Program-made: the position numbers and the translations under genes
Assembly (NCBI RefSeq): GCF_000764305.2
Contig: NW_025937347.1
Coordinates: 1 to 64,000 of the forward strand
Reading direction: 5' to 3'
From: Hyalella azteca
Lineage: Eukaryota; Arthropoda; Malacostraca; Amphipoda; Hyalellidae
DNA length: 64,000 bases
Part shown: piece by piece, positions 37,480 through 50,850 of the stretch
How positions within the stretch are numbered: the first letter of the stretch is position 1
Layout of the letters: each line of letters opens with the position of its first letter
Notes under the pieces: generated by a model
Database searches by the model: none
The model's input: only the letters and a program-made list of their open reading frames with translations
What the model was told of the DNA's origin: nothing

Positions 37480-40400
37480 TATAACTCTATAAGTATGCAT
37501 TTAGCATGCCCCTCTGATGCCGACGAATAAATTAACTACTAAATGAGTCATTAACGTAAAATTAGTGTGAGGCAGGGCTGAGAAGACGAGATTTTGCTAG
37601 AGATAGCGAGCAAAAATAACTTGAAGCTTGAGCAGCATTGCATTGAATGCACGAGTGGCAAAACTTCCATGACTGCATATGGACAAAGGCGCAAAAAATT
37701 AAGAATAATAATCACTCAGACTAATCACATGTGAACGGAGAACAGGATTGCTGCATACAGTTGTCAAAAATTTGAATACATTAAAACTAGAAATTTCAAT
37801 TTTCGTGATAGCGTTATGAGTAATTAGGTCATTGATAGTTGGCTAAAATTTTTGACGCTGAGGTGAAAATTGGATTTTGCTACTTTCTTGTCGATACGCG
37901 ATTAAAAATGATGATTTTAATGAATGCCGTCTCAGAATTTTCACTACCAGATGAACTTTGCAACAGCTGAGAGATCTTGCACGACTGTAGTATGTGACAA
38001 GAAAAGGCCCAAAATTTGTCTTAGAGACAAATTCAATATAAGCGTTTGCTTGCCGTGGCAGAAAATGATATGGAAAATACAGAAAATCTCGTTCGTGAAA
38101 CATACGCATTTGATTTAAAACAAGTAAATTAGAAAAAGTTCGCCGTTCATTTTTCCTTTTGGGAGGCAAAGTGAAATTTGAACGAGTTCGTTGTGAATAG
38201 AAATATCAAAAACAACGGCTTCAATGTGCTTGAAAGGCTGCAAGAGCAAGAGCTAAAGCCAGGTGTGAAACACGTTCAATAAAATCAATATGTATGAGGG
38301 ATAATTTCTTGCCACTGCATGATCCATTTCGCAGGTATGCCGAACAGAAATCGTCAATGTTAAGTGGGAAGTCGGACAACTAGGCGCCACCGCAGCCGTC
38401 TGTGTGTCCATACTACTATGCTAAAACGTAAGCTCACTCAGAAGTGCTTCATTGTAAGCTTCCTTTGTAAGGTTAGAGTAGCAAAACTGTCGTTGTGTCA
38501 CGCCAAAAAAGGCAGCATTCAGAGCCACAACATATAGAACTTTCAAACCATGCCTTGCGCTTATAATATCTCAAAAGCACTTCAAAGTCTTAGACGAGGT
38601 TTAGTGCCTTGTCTTTAGCTTCTCTTGCATTTGGATATAATAAATTGTTCTTGGCGGTGGTCGTATTAGGTGTTGCTTCGATATGTAGTGCACAGAGGTA
38701 CCGGTTCTTAAACAACCTGTTGCCGAGACGAATTGCGGTTCACTTTTTAGCCTTCTCAAAAAAGAATTTATTCTTGGCAATCAGGTAAATTATTTGAATG
38801 TAAGTGCATACTTATGTCGGGCGGGCAAGCATGTGTTCATTGTACATGTATTACAATATTCAAACACGATTCCGATTGCACGGGACATTCAGATAAAAAA
38901 AATAAGGGTCGCCAGATATTTGTGGGTCCGATCAATAGAGCAAACAGATAAACTCGCTCATTTGAAAGCATCGCGTTGACTGCACAAGCGTTAAGAATCA
39001 AGGCATTAACTTTGCAAATTTAGACAATTTCACAGATTCACACATGCTCAAATTTCACAGGCAGGTCAGCGCTCGATAATAGTTTCTGAGTAAATGAAAG
39101 TATTAGATACCCCCACGACTTGAATTTTCTCCGATTTTGTTCACAAATTCGAAATTTTTATAGACAATTCACAGTGGCTAAATTAATATAAATGTTTTGT
39201 TCAAGATTTCTTCAGCATAGCGGCGTAATGATCTACGAATAATATCAACGCGTTTCTGTCTCTGACCAGTTTATATATAAGCTTATATATTTCAGAGATA
39301 AATAGAAGAAAATAAGAGTGGGGCTGCTGAAAATTTTTGAATAATTGCAGCTACGGATTCGACGTTGGTCGAATTTTATGATAAGCTCTCATTTGGGAAC
39401 ACGTGCAAGCTCCAATTTGCTGAATTAGATTTTAATAGGTAACAAAATTCGTCGTATACGAAAACTCATTTGAAATTCATTGCGCGTATTGAAAGGACAA
39501 GTAAAAACTTCAATTGCCATTCTATTAAAAAAAGTGCATTTTAATGGGCCAGTAAAATGTAACAAATTTTTATCTTATAATCATTTAAATGAATAAATTA
39601 TAATGAATAATGTGTCAATAACACTGAAAAGTCTCATTTTTCTACACAACTCTGGCAATAAACTGCAAACGTTGAAGTTAAATGCATTGAGACTGTGAGA
39701 TGGTTGAGATTATTCGTTCGAGGAAAATACCAACTATACTCGTAAAGAGATGTTGAACGGACTAAATCCAGGAAGAAGTTTTAATTTTTTCTAATCCCTA
39801 TGTACCCATGTTGCGATACTAAAAGAAATAAGCAGAGACAGGTTGACATTTCCTTGGTCTAGCACCAAAAATGCTACAATTATTGCTTATATAATTAATT
39901 TTAACTTTCAGTCTAGTGAAAGGTTGAGAAACACACAAAGGGTGACATCGTAACAACACGCGCTGCGGTTGATAAGATATTTATTATGGGCTGAAATATT
40001 ATAAAATTACGGGACGGCAGATAATACCTACAAAAATCCACTCAAAAATTTCATGCATGCATACATTTGCATTAAAAAGTATGGTGCTAGTTTGAATGAA
40101 AATAACTTTAGGTTAACATTAAAGGTTGGTTTACATTTACATTAGATTCTTGTAAAATTTATCATTCTAACAATTAATCAAAATTTACGAAGGGCTCGTG
40201 CATGGAAAAATTATGATATCTACCACAACACATTTTGTAAATAACGGGGTTAATTATTAAATTCAAAATGCATTTCCACAATCAGTTCCACAATAAGAAT
40301 AGTTCCAATATATGAATTTTACTTCTGAAGTCAAAAAGTTATTGTTGCGTTCAAAGTCATATTTCATTTTGTTTTGTATCCGTGATGTTCGACACGAACC

Positions 40401-41535
40401 TTGTGAAGCAATTTAAATTTATATGCTAGTAGCATGCTGGGTGACGGCAGAAGACAACATAAAAGAGTATGAGCTTCTGGTCATAAGTCGGTAGCTGGGT
40501 TACGTGGTTGATTTGCTAGACTTGAAGGTTGGAAATGGGTTCAAGCATTATGATAAGAATATTGGTATTAAAATTAATAAGATAAAACTGTAATTTCAAG
40601 ACACTATGGTTTAATTGTTGGATCCTCGCATTTCTCTAACTTCGAGCTAAGAATAATTAACAGGACATGTAGTGGTAAGTAACCACATTATCAAAAACCT
40701 GCCCTTGAATTCTTGATGTTTTACTTAAATTTTAAAATTAGATTCAAGCAAGAAGGAAATGCATAAAAATGTGAAAATTTTATTGGAGTCATATTATGGA
40801 GTCAACGCAAGCGTTGTATGCAAATATTAATAAGATACTTACATGTTATTTAACTTATTAAAATAGCTAATTTTTTTAGAAATGTAACTTTTTGGATGAA
40901 TTAACGTCCTAGGATGATAGCACACAAACTAGAGAATTATATATTGTATTTTGCTCGCTTTTAAAGAAGAAAGATAACTCTGCTTTACTACCAATTAATG
41001 ACTGCCGATCTCGACACAGACAAAGCAAAGGGAAACTCTAAAAGTATCAAAATTTAGCACAGTTGAATTTTTTAACTTGATCATTGGTTCGGATTTTTAT
41101 CGATTAGTAACTCTTGTTGCTTCGTTTAACAAATTTTAAATCTTATCGTTAAAAAGTGTTATTAATTAAATGACCTGCCCTGTCGATTAATATTGACGCT
41201 CGCGAACCCGAAGTTCATGTTTTTATGAACTAGTTCCAACTAGTTCATAAAAACAAAGTTCTATGAAAATGTGAAGTCTGGTATCACTTCTTTCAAAATT
41301 TAAAACTAAACTAAATTGTGAATTGAACTAATTTTAGTGTAATTCATTCTAAACATAATGTTTCTTACGTGGTGACCTCTCAATTAAACTGTTTTTCTAA
41401 AAATCTGGAGTTCAATGGACAAATAACTCTCGTGAATTAAAGCAAGAAAAGTTGCTTAGAGCTGAAACTGATGCCCGGGCAACATGGAATGAGGTGTAGT
41501 CCAAGCATGACTTGCAATACTGGCGCTGTCTTCGA
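37480..41535. other. Intergenic DNA
   Basis: AT-rich. A 108-codon minus-strand ORF at 37843-38169, starting MPPKRKNERRTF, is the longest frame, but the plus strand is also open there and no family is recognised. No other feature seen. Confidence 0.4.
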
Positions 41536-41748
41536 GTGAGAGATCACTTTCAGGCGCACGTCGCGTGAGAGATCACTTTCAGGCGCACGTCGCGTGAGAG
41601 ATCACTTTCAGGCGCACGTCGTGTGAGAGATTACTTTCAGGCGCACGTCGTGTGAGAGATCACTTTCAGGCGCACGTCGTGTGAGAGATCACTTTCAGGC
41701 GCACGACGTGTGAGTGATCACTTTCAGGCGCGTATTGTGCGAGAAATC
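41536..41748 (+). repeat. 29-bp GC-rich minisatellite
   Basis: About seven units of GTGAGAGATCACTTTCAG plus GCGCACGTCGC. It is far GC-richer than its surroundings and most variation falls on the CGCG/CGTG step, consistent with CpG decay. Confidence 0.95.
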
Positions 41749-42323
41749 CTACTTCCGTATCCTAAATACCATTGTCGTTTTTTTATGTGAATCCCAATTT
41801 ATTCGGAAAATTCGTTTGTGGTGGTTTTCATGTATAGCATTCATACTCTGAGCACTATAGGTATTCAATATATTTTCGATAAGTATTTTTCACGTTGTTT
41901 TTAAATCATTCGAAAAAACCTCAGATATTTTTCCTGTATTCTTACTTTCCGTAATTTTTCGTTGATTCTCTGTATTTTTTTTGCTAATGTATTTTTCACA
42001 TGTTTACAACATATTTTCTTAGATGTTGGAGATGATATATACATAGTTCATAGAATTGGCATTCATATTTTCATTTACTCTCGTTTTATCTGTTCAACAT
42101 ATTCAGTCATCACTTTGCTAGGAGTCTTTTAGATTTTGAAGGCTCAAGTAAGATGAATACATTGCAAGACACGAATGAAAAATTAAACAATATTTTGTCA
42201 ACATTTGCTGTCATTTAGTGCAACTTGAATGAATGAATACATCACAAAAAAATGAGTAAAGCTCGCTCATAACCAGCTGTACCATCACACGCTGGATTAA
42301 CCTGACGAGCCATCCTGCTAAAC

Positions 42324-42472
42324 CAGGGTCTATACTTTAAAAAAATGCTAAGAGATCGTAAGATCATCAGCTATTCATTGACGGCCTTTCAAGCAAAATC
42401 CACCAAGCATAGAAAGAAAATAGAGCTTAAGTACTTAAGTTCACTTAGCCAGTTTTGAAAGTATGGCCCCAG
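42324..42472. mobile_element. 150-bp MITE-like element, copy 2
   Basis: This is similar over its full length to 23433-23582, including GGCCTTTCAAGCAAAATCCA and the inverted ends. The central palindrome reads CTTAAGTACTTAAG, differing from copy 1 at two positions that keep it perfect. Confidence 0.82.
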
Positions 42473-43252
42473 GTTAAAATGTCTCGCTGTGCAAACCTCC
42501 CACGCAGGCTAAACCTGCAACTTAACACAATCAACCATTGAGAATAGCTGTTCATAATCATAAAGCAAGGTTAACCAGCTCCGCGCACTAACATATGACA
42601 CACAGCCTCCCTATGAACACCTGCTTAACCTGATGTTTGAGACGTACTTACTATATTAAGTACGTCCTGTCCTATAGGACATTTTTTTCCTATTTCCTAT
42701 AGGACAAAAAAATGCTGAACGTCACTGGGCTATATATTTACCACTAATTTTTTCGGATTAAGGGAAAACTTCCAACACTACAGAAATAATGATATTTTAA
42801 GTAAGATATTAACACCTCAAGAAACTATTTGTCTTCAATCTGTATCTGGCCACACCTGAATAACATTTCTGCAGCTAGATTCATTTTGGGTTTTAATTGG
42901 ATTAATTTATAACGGCGTGCATGCACTCGGTAAGTGGATTAGCGTTCCATACGGAATCAGTTCATTTTCACTCATTTTTAATATTTCCATGTCATCAAAT
43001 CATAAGCTGTAGGAATGTATTTCTTATGGTAGCCATAGATTGATGCCTGGTCCGATAATAATAAAAAAAATTGAGAATGAGTGCGTCAGCAATCTCTGTT
43101 ATTGCGAATGCATATTACCTACAACTTTACGCGCGGCATTCCCCTTATACTTTTTGAGCAGGAGAAAAATTGGACATCGCCGAGTTGATGAGTCGCAGAC
43201 TCAGAGGACATAGCCTCGGCCAAGTGTTAGTTTTCAAGTCTAGCAGATAACC

Positions 43253-44164
43253 TCAATTTAGGCAGAAAATTAAATGATGACTATTTAGTTGTTCTGACAA
43301 AATCCGTCGTGCCCGATTGAACATGGTCACTGCAGGCATAGTATTGCAATTTACTGGGGATTACTACTTTTTTATATTAGAAACTCTTACCTTTTAATCA
43401 CATTGCTCGTATAGCTATCTACCTTGATTGTGGATGCCTAAATTTATACTGAAATTTATCCCACATCTTTTGAATTTACTGACTTCGCCTGTACTTTTGT
43501 AGTTAGTAAATTTTTCTCTGCACTTTCTCTCTGTGGAATGGGTTTCGACCTCATCAGAATTTGCGCACCACCTATGCTTCGGCCAAATGGTCATACCCGG
43601 CGCAAAGTTGTTCTGGGTTCGTTTGGCCATCCGATCGAAATCAATTTTTGGGCAGAATCTCCTCTCCGACTTTATAGTCGCCTGAAAGTATGACATGGGT
43701 TGGCTGTGCCTAGTCGAACCGAGCTTGCAATCTTATTAGAGGCTGCCCTTCAAGCCCTGAGCCGAAGCGGACATATACTGTAAAGCGACTGATTTACGCG
43801 CTTCTCGAGTCCAAGGCGGCCCCTAATGCAGCGTCGGGCACGCATCTAAATTCTGTTTGAGGACGAATTGATCACAATTTAGAGACGCAGAAATAGAAAT
43901 AACAAATGTACTGAGGCAGCTTCTACAAGTTGTTAATGAAATGTATGAGTGGTATGAATAAATACTGATACTGTCGTTACAAGCAGCTAGCCTCACGCCC
44001 TCGAACAGCCCTAAAACATAATTTCCCGCCTCGCAATAGACCACGGCACCTCCACTATAGGTCCAAGAAAACATGATCGCGCTTCGGTCGACTGTTGATG
44101 GCTTATCGCCCGCTTCACGCCCGTGATCGCCTTCCTTGCCTTTACAGTGCAGGCAAATCTCCAT
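43253..44164 (-). other. Coding-like patch, minus strand, broken by TAG/TAA
   Basis: A GC-richer patch holds two standard-code ORFs in the same frame: 44164-43823 (113 codons) and 43696-43415 (93 codons, MSYFQATIKSERRFCPK...). The joint frame is broken by seven TAG/TAA codons and ends at TGA 43253-43255. Part of 44011-44241 is open in a second frame. A run of this length without TGA is expected by chance somewhere in a region this size, so I call it only a possible decayed exon. Confidence 0.2.
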
Positions 44165-47100
44165 GGATTTCCCAATAAGGACTTGACAAAAATTCGATTG
44201 AATAAGTTTCGAATTAAATTACACAGCGAGAAAAGTAACATTCCGGACTATTTTTAGTCGCAAAAATTTTGGGTTTGTGGGAAGTTTTGCTATGAGAGTA
44301 AGAAGGCAGCTATAGTAAGAAATATGACACTATATAAGATAAAAACCCCAATCGAAGTAAACATTAAATGAAGAGAAGAAAAAACGGTCCCAAATGTCGT
44401 TCACCCGTCTGGGTCCTGACATTGCACATCACATCCAATTCAGCTGCATTGTATTAACCATATGTGGCCAACGTACGTGGTTTGTTGTTATACTTAGAGA
44501 AGCAGCTTTGCAATTTTCACCCAACAATTGGTCAGCATTGATAGAACTAAATTTTAACAATGGAGACGGTTTCAGAAGAGTTCATTGTCATGATCGAAAA
44601 ACTCATTAGCACGTACAAATTTTTCTCAGCAGAAAAAAAGGGACTTCTATTTCTGAAATAACCAGAAGCAGTGACATATTGCGCTCAATAAAAACACGAT
44701 GTCAACAGACTGAGCTCAAGAATTGTTGCTGAAAATACCAAGACCTTCGTGTGAACTCATAATTTGGCTTCGAACGAGGATATTTTGTTGCAGTGATACA
44801 AGTAAATGCCGGCACATACATTGTATGACTTCAGTTTTGTTGTGTAGAGAAAAAAAAATGTCTTTGCACAAAATAACACTGAACTTGTTGAAGCAACTCA
44901 ATGGTATTTTAATAGATATCATACATTTGCAATTCTTCTAAATCTACTTCTTTGAGGATATCAGCTATGAGTTGCGATTTATTTTGAACATTTATGTCTC
45001 TTAGTTTCACTGTACTTCATTTCATTAATTTTTCTCTGGAAAAACTATAAAAATCTGCGAGCTTCGAGAAACTTCCCGTACATGCATTTCATGTTTCGTT
45101 GTAAAATTATGTTAATCTAGGTATGAGCCTTTTCATATAGAAACATTCAATAAAGATTTACGTTCTTGACACGAAAACAGTTTACAGGACAATTTCTGTT
45201 TGATGTATACTGTTTACGGTACAGTTTCTGCACGTCAAGTCTATTTCCATTACTAGCAGCATGTCTCTATATTCCGTTTACAGAATAATTTGAGCTTGAT
45301 GTATGCAGTTGACAGAAAGAATTCTGCTATGTGACATTATAACACCTTGAAGTAAATAGTGTACATAAGTACCTTTTGTACTTTTGATTTTTTTGCATTC
45401 CAAAGTACGAGAGCCTGCACAAATGGAAACAACGATATCTTATAAAATAATGACCTATGTTTCACATAGCAACGACTAGAACTCATAATCACATTAGCAA
45501 ATTCGTAAATTATTTTACGGATAGTCGTATCGGAACCTCTGCTTGCACTCATTGAGTAGATTTGTTGGGAGAGTTATTATATCGTTTTTTATTTAAGTTA
45601 TAATTATTGTTGCCGCTTTACAGAGCGTTCTCTACATAAATTAAAGGTTCTTCTGTTGCTACGAGTATATTATTGCCGCGAAATGGAATAGGTAACTTCA
45701 GCTGATATTTTCGATCATATCGATCAATGTAAAACAATTTATCACCATAAATCTTTTGTTGATTGGTTGATATCAGGATTATGATTAATTGTATTCACTA
45801 ATATGTTAGACATTCACGTTGAGCTCTAATGTTTTCCAAAGTTTGGAGAAGTAAAATGATTGCACTAATTTTTTACGTAAGTTTTGAACCCGCATTGTTT
45901 TAAACGTGTTCGTAAATGTAATGATAATACGCTTATGAATTATTACCATGTATTAGAATTTATGTGCTATGTGTCCATTGATGTCGAGTGTGGCGCGGAG
46001 CTCGTAAAGTAATCGCTGCAGTTTTTACAGAAAAGTTCTGACATTTAAGTGAGTGTGTTTTTGTGGAGACCCGAAATTGGCTTGGGTGGATGGGCGAGAG
46101 CCTCATTAGGACGTTCATAAGTGACCATAACTCTTAAAAACTTAATGAACTGCTCGTGTTCAATAACTATGACTGGATTATGGCATGCGTGGAACTGAAG
46201 TCATGGTCGGCTGCCGGCCATATCAGAACCAAACATTTTCTGAATGGCTTCATTGCAAGAACGGGAGATTTCAATCCAGAAAATGCTGTTTTAAGATTTG
46301 TATGTGAAAATTTCTAAAACGAGTACTGAAGTCTAGATAAAATTAAAACAATAAAAATCTATTAATTATTGGCTGGAAAGTGAAATTGATTTGAACACAT
46401 TTCTGGTAATTTATAGGAAAACTAGTCCCATACTGCACTCCGAGTGATAGAGCGCAACGGCCAATTACCAATTTTACTCCTAAGTTACTGAGAACCTAAA
46501 GTCTACATGAAATAGCTACACTCTGCAAAGCTGCTGGGAAACTGTAGAAAATTAGTCATATTTAAGATCAGCGCAGTACCAGCCCAGAAGCTTCGACATC
46601 AAATATTAAAGGTCGTTTGGTCGCCAACCACCGCTTTTTACTCAATAAATTCGATTCTCTAGCATGCCATAACCCTCAATGACTAGAGATCTCGCTAGAT
46701 TGCGTAAACTTGACCGAGGTTGCATTAAATTGTTTTGCCACATGGCCCACTTTGTACAAATAAACCCGGCATAGACTAACATCCGCACTAACTCCCTTTA
46801 TGCCTTCCGCATCGACTGGCTGAGTACGAATAACCATGCAATTCTCAATATATTAAAAAAATGAAAGCACATGGTTTCTCCATAAACCTGGAGTTAGGAT
46901 CGTACTTGGAGAAATTTGTAATGGGATTTTCTTTGCATATACTTGAGCACGCTTAACCACATACGCCAGTTACGCGAAAAAGTACAGGACTAACGTGTGA
47001 AGCTTTGGTCAGGTGAAGCCGGGGCAGGTTTGAGCAGAGCTTGTGCACTGTAGTGTGGTTCTGTGGAGTTGGGCTTTCATTCAATCATGAAGGGATCTGA

Positions 47101-49376
47101 CTGCGTGGTTTGGAAGTCTGCGTTATTAGTCATTTCATTAGTCACGGAAAAGAATATGCAGTATATCATTGTTTATTCGAGTCTTGCTATATCCTTTTAT
47201 ATACCTCCCGGTTCACGATCGAGACCCGATCGATGATCATTCAGTGCCCAGCGCTTGGCGCTATGAGATGTTACGCATGGTATAAAAATTAATTTCATTA
47301 GTGTTAAATGATATGCCCTATGTCTGCAGTTCGAATGAGCGCCCATTAGTATAGGTTGACATCGTGCATGGCTGCGGCCTCCAAATTCTATTTTTAGCAT
47401 AGTGCAGCAGTTTCATTGTTAAAGGTTTGCTCAAGTCTTCCTTTTACTGATTAATAGTATTTTATATTTACAGGAGGCCTGAAATGTATGTTCTTGGTTT
47501 TAGATTAATATAATATCGCATTTAATGGTAGAAATCTACAGCGTCTTTACCATTCACTATAAGGATGTAGACACATTCTAGCTACTCTATTACTAGAGCT
47601 CGTCTATCCCTTAAAACGGCAAAGTAAAAAAATAATAAAGATTCTTACAATTATTTCAGACCCAAGAGATGAAATATCTCCAACAATTATGGAATAAATA
47701 TTAATATTGGGAATTGCACCACACACTTTTTCATTTTGAGCTCTGATAATTACTGCAGAGTACTTCCGAATAAATTCATTTAATAGGTTTAGAATATGTA
47801 GTAATATGGATAGCAACCTTGCGAACTCATAACATCTCGATTATTTATTTATATTTTCTGTGCGACCGAGCCTATATATGATAAATAAGTAAGCCCGAGC
47901 CTACTTCTTTGGATACCGAGCCTATATACGTTATCAATTTCTTGCTTTTTTTGTAACTCTAATTCATATATCTATAACAGCTTTATGAAAGAAGGATGAG
48001 TTGTTGATTGGTAAATTTATATTATATTTTTGCTCGTTTTGTAATTTAATTAGATTAAAATCTGCTATTTTAACCCTTGTAAAAGTTTATTTCCACTTCC
48101 TTTGCGTCCAAAATTCCGTTAATGAGCAGAAACTTCATTCGATTCTTACTTGCCAGGTGAGATGTATTTAAGCAGGTTTCTCGTTGAACAAGCATTTAAT
48201 TGGACTTGTGACAACATTTTCGGCTTGCAATAAATAATTGAGTCTTTGTTTCCACTTTACTACCCATGTGATTCTCCGGGTCAGGTGACCGGAACAATAA
48301 TTTAAGCCGACTTTATCAACAAAAGCTAGGTTTTTGCTGAAGCTCTCACGAGACAACATGTATACTAAAACATAATTATACTTATCAACCTCAAGATAAT
48401 TTATCGTTATTCAGAGGTTGACGTCCTAGAAAATTCACGAAAAATTTAATTCGTTATAATTAAATTCCTTGATATATTACTTGTTAACTCCTGAAATATC
48501 ATTATTACGGTTCGATGATCATCATAATCGAATGACGTCTATAGAATATAAGCCTTGACAAGTATACGCGCGAACTAAATTTATCAGCCCTGTCGCATAC
48601 AACACAAACGTTAGTCCAGCTGCAGAATAGAATTCAAGTGAATAACACCCGTATATATATGGCCTGTTTACACATTTGCTTGGCACAATTATGCAAAATT
48701 TGCGGGAATAAAAATTGAAATTAATACAGCCCTGAAGTTTGTGCGACAAAATATGTAAGCGAACACGCAAAATTATTGGGAAGTGTTAAACTTTTAACCT
48801 TTAAATTACCAGAAAGAGTTCAGGAATGTTTATCCAACGCACTACATGTATATTAAAGAAAGGTCCTTCTAATTAATGGCTTCAGTAGGCGGTTTGAGAA
48901 CAGAATTGTTAAACATAGCCCAACTGCTCCATTGAAATTAAGATCACGGTGAAAATTAAGAAATAAACAGGTACGCTTTGCAGAAGAAAAACCAAAAATC
49001 GCCAGGGCTTGCCTAAAGACAAGTAGTCATAAAGTAGATAGATAAAGATAGATAAAGATCATAGATAGATAAAGATAGTTTTTTCGAATATAGTTTTGAT
49101 CGAAATATTTTCGCATTTAGGGAAAGCGTTAGTTAAAATAATAGTAATTGCATTCATATAATATATAGTTAGAAGAAAATGATTATTTTACGTTTGATGC
49201 GTGATCGCAGCTGTGGCAGCTCAGCTGATACAATAATTAATTCCGATTTCTGAAATCTCAAAATTTAATGTCGAGACTGATGAATAAAACTGGCACATAA
49301 CTGAATAAATAAATGACATGCAACTAAATAAATGATTCACAGCTAATTCATAGTGAATGAACAAACATTATGGTCG
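44165..49376. other. Intergenic DNA
   Basis: AT-rich, with only small open frames and simple repeats (a GATA-rich run at 49033-49078). Nothing recognised. Confidence 0.5.
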
Positions 49377-49620
49377 ACCCTCTACCGCCGTATGTCACTC
49401 TCCGGGAACATACGTAACTTTCAACTTAAATCACACGTAAACTATTGAGTGTAGCAACCTGAGGACGTTTGTACGTAACAGAGAACATTTTAAAGTTGTC
49501 GTACGTGGCGGCAACCATCAGTGCAAGTCATTTTGCGCTTACTTTTGTCTTGCGCTCCTTTTGGCAAGTAGGCTTATGACAATATTGCTCCGGTTACTCA
49601 TGTCAGGCGGTTAAGAGTTT
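49377..49620. mobile_element. MITE-like element related to a fragment in XPO5 intron 8
   Basis: The left end reads CCCTCTACCGCC and the reverse complement of the right end reads ACTCTTAACCGCC. The right end (49575-49610), inverted, is nearly identical to 9895-9930 in XPO5 intron 8 (CCGCCTGACATGAGTAACC, then GAGCAATATTGTCA). About 240 bp, no coding capacity. Confidence 0.65.
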
Positions 49621-50544
49621 AACAAGTTTACTTGTTTGAGGCGAACGAACAGGGAAGAGAGTTTTCAGTTATTCAGTAAGCCATCACCAGCATTACAAAT
49701 GCTGTGTTCCAGACCTTGTTCGCGATAAGCGAGTCCGTGATGAGGAATAGATGGAGTATATAATAAGTATTTAAGTATTTATATTGTAATTGTTTGGAAA
49801 CCATTCCACATTCTTACTGCTAATCGGTTTCCTAAAAAGCTAGCAAACCGGCGAAGATCCGCAAATGATTCTTTTCAGCGGTATATGAAGTGTGATATTG
49901 CGAGGATTACTCTACATCAATTTCATTCTTGCATTGTGAAATATCGATTATCTTTCGGAACATGCATGGTGACACTAAAAAATAAATCCTATGACCAAGT
50001 GATTGCGGCAAAAGCGCAATATAACGAGACAAATAGAATGTAACCGCCGAATTCATACTTCACCCTAAAGAGTCACTGACCATCCTAGGGAATGGTCTTC
50101 ACGTTTACTGCACTGGCAATTCATACAAAGGCATGGCCAATGAAGCTTGAGCAAACACAGAAGAGTTTAATTCCAGTTTACAAAATAGGTGTTAGAAAAA
50201 ACACGCCCCAAGCCACTATAACATTTATGGTTCTAATGCCTTTGGTGGGAATTATTTAATTATTTTGGATATGGCTGCAAAAGATTAAAATATCATTACG
50301 TATAGTGAGAAATCCTAAAAGAATGAAGTCAGACAACTAATAATATGACAAACGATCAGCGTCTCCGCACTGTAGCGTACTGGGTCTGTGCAGATAGCAA
50401 AAGTGAAACTCTGTGACGTAGCGACACCGAAAACTACTCAGATGAACAAATGCTACAATAAATGCATCTAAGCTGCGGTTACACAGGGTTGTTTTATTTT
50501 CATAACGCATCATATCCCTTCGACGTCAAAGTACATTTTCATTG

Positions 50545-50850
50545 GCTGCTCTGATCATTTGAGCCCGCCTTGGTCAACGACGGCTTCTCCGATCACCTGC
50601 ACCTGACCTGATCAACTGCGGCTTCTTTGATCACCTGTGGCTGCCCAGGTCACCAACGTCTTCCTCTATCACCTGCGGCATCCTTGATCACCAACGTCTT
50701 CCTTGATCACCAAAGTCTTCCTTGATCACCTGTGGCTTCTTTGATCACCTGCGGCTTCTTTGATCACCTGCAGCTGCCTTGATCACCTGCGGCTTCCTTG
50801 ATCACCTGCGACTTCTTTGATCACCTGCGACTACCTTGATCACCAGGCGT
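50545..50850 (+). repeat. 18-bp minisatellite
   Basis: About 16 degenerate units of TTGATCACCTGCGGCTTC. The period is six codons, but frames carry stops at the edges and no gene context is visible. Confidence 0.92.

Noticed and set aside
37843..38600. 108-codon minus ORF and a plus frame that looks coding if stops are ignored
   Set aside because: The plus frame contains TGA, TAG and TAA codons; any stop is one step from Gln or Arg, so the apparent fit is not evidence. No family recognised.
41536..41748. CRISPR-like regular array
   Set aside because: Direct head-to-tail 29-bp units without spacers, in a eukaryotic context; a minisatellite.
44557..44660. Short plus-strand reading METVSEEFIVMIEKLISTYK
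   Set aside because: Only 34 codons, upstream in-frame stops and no match.
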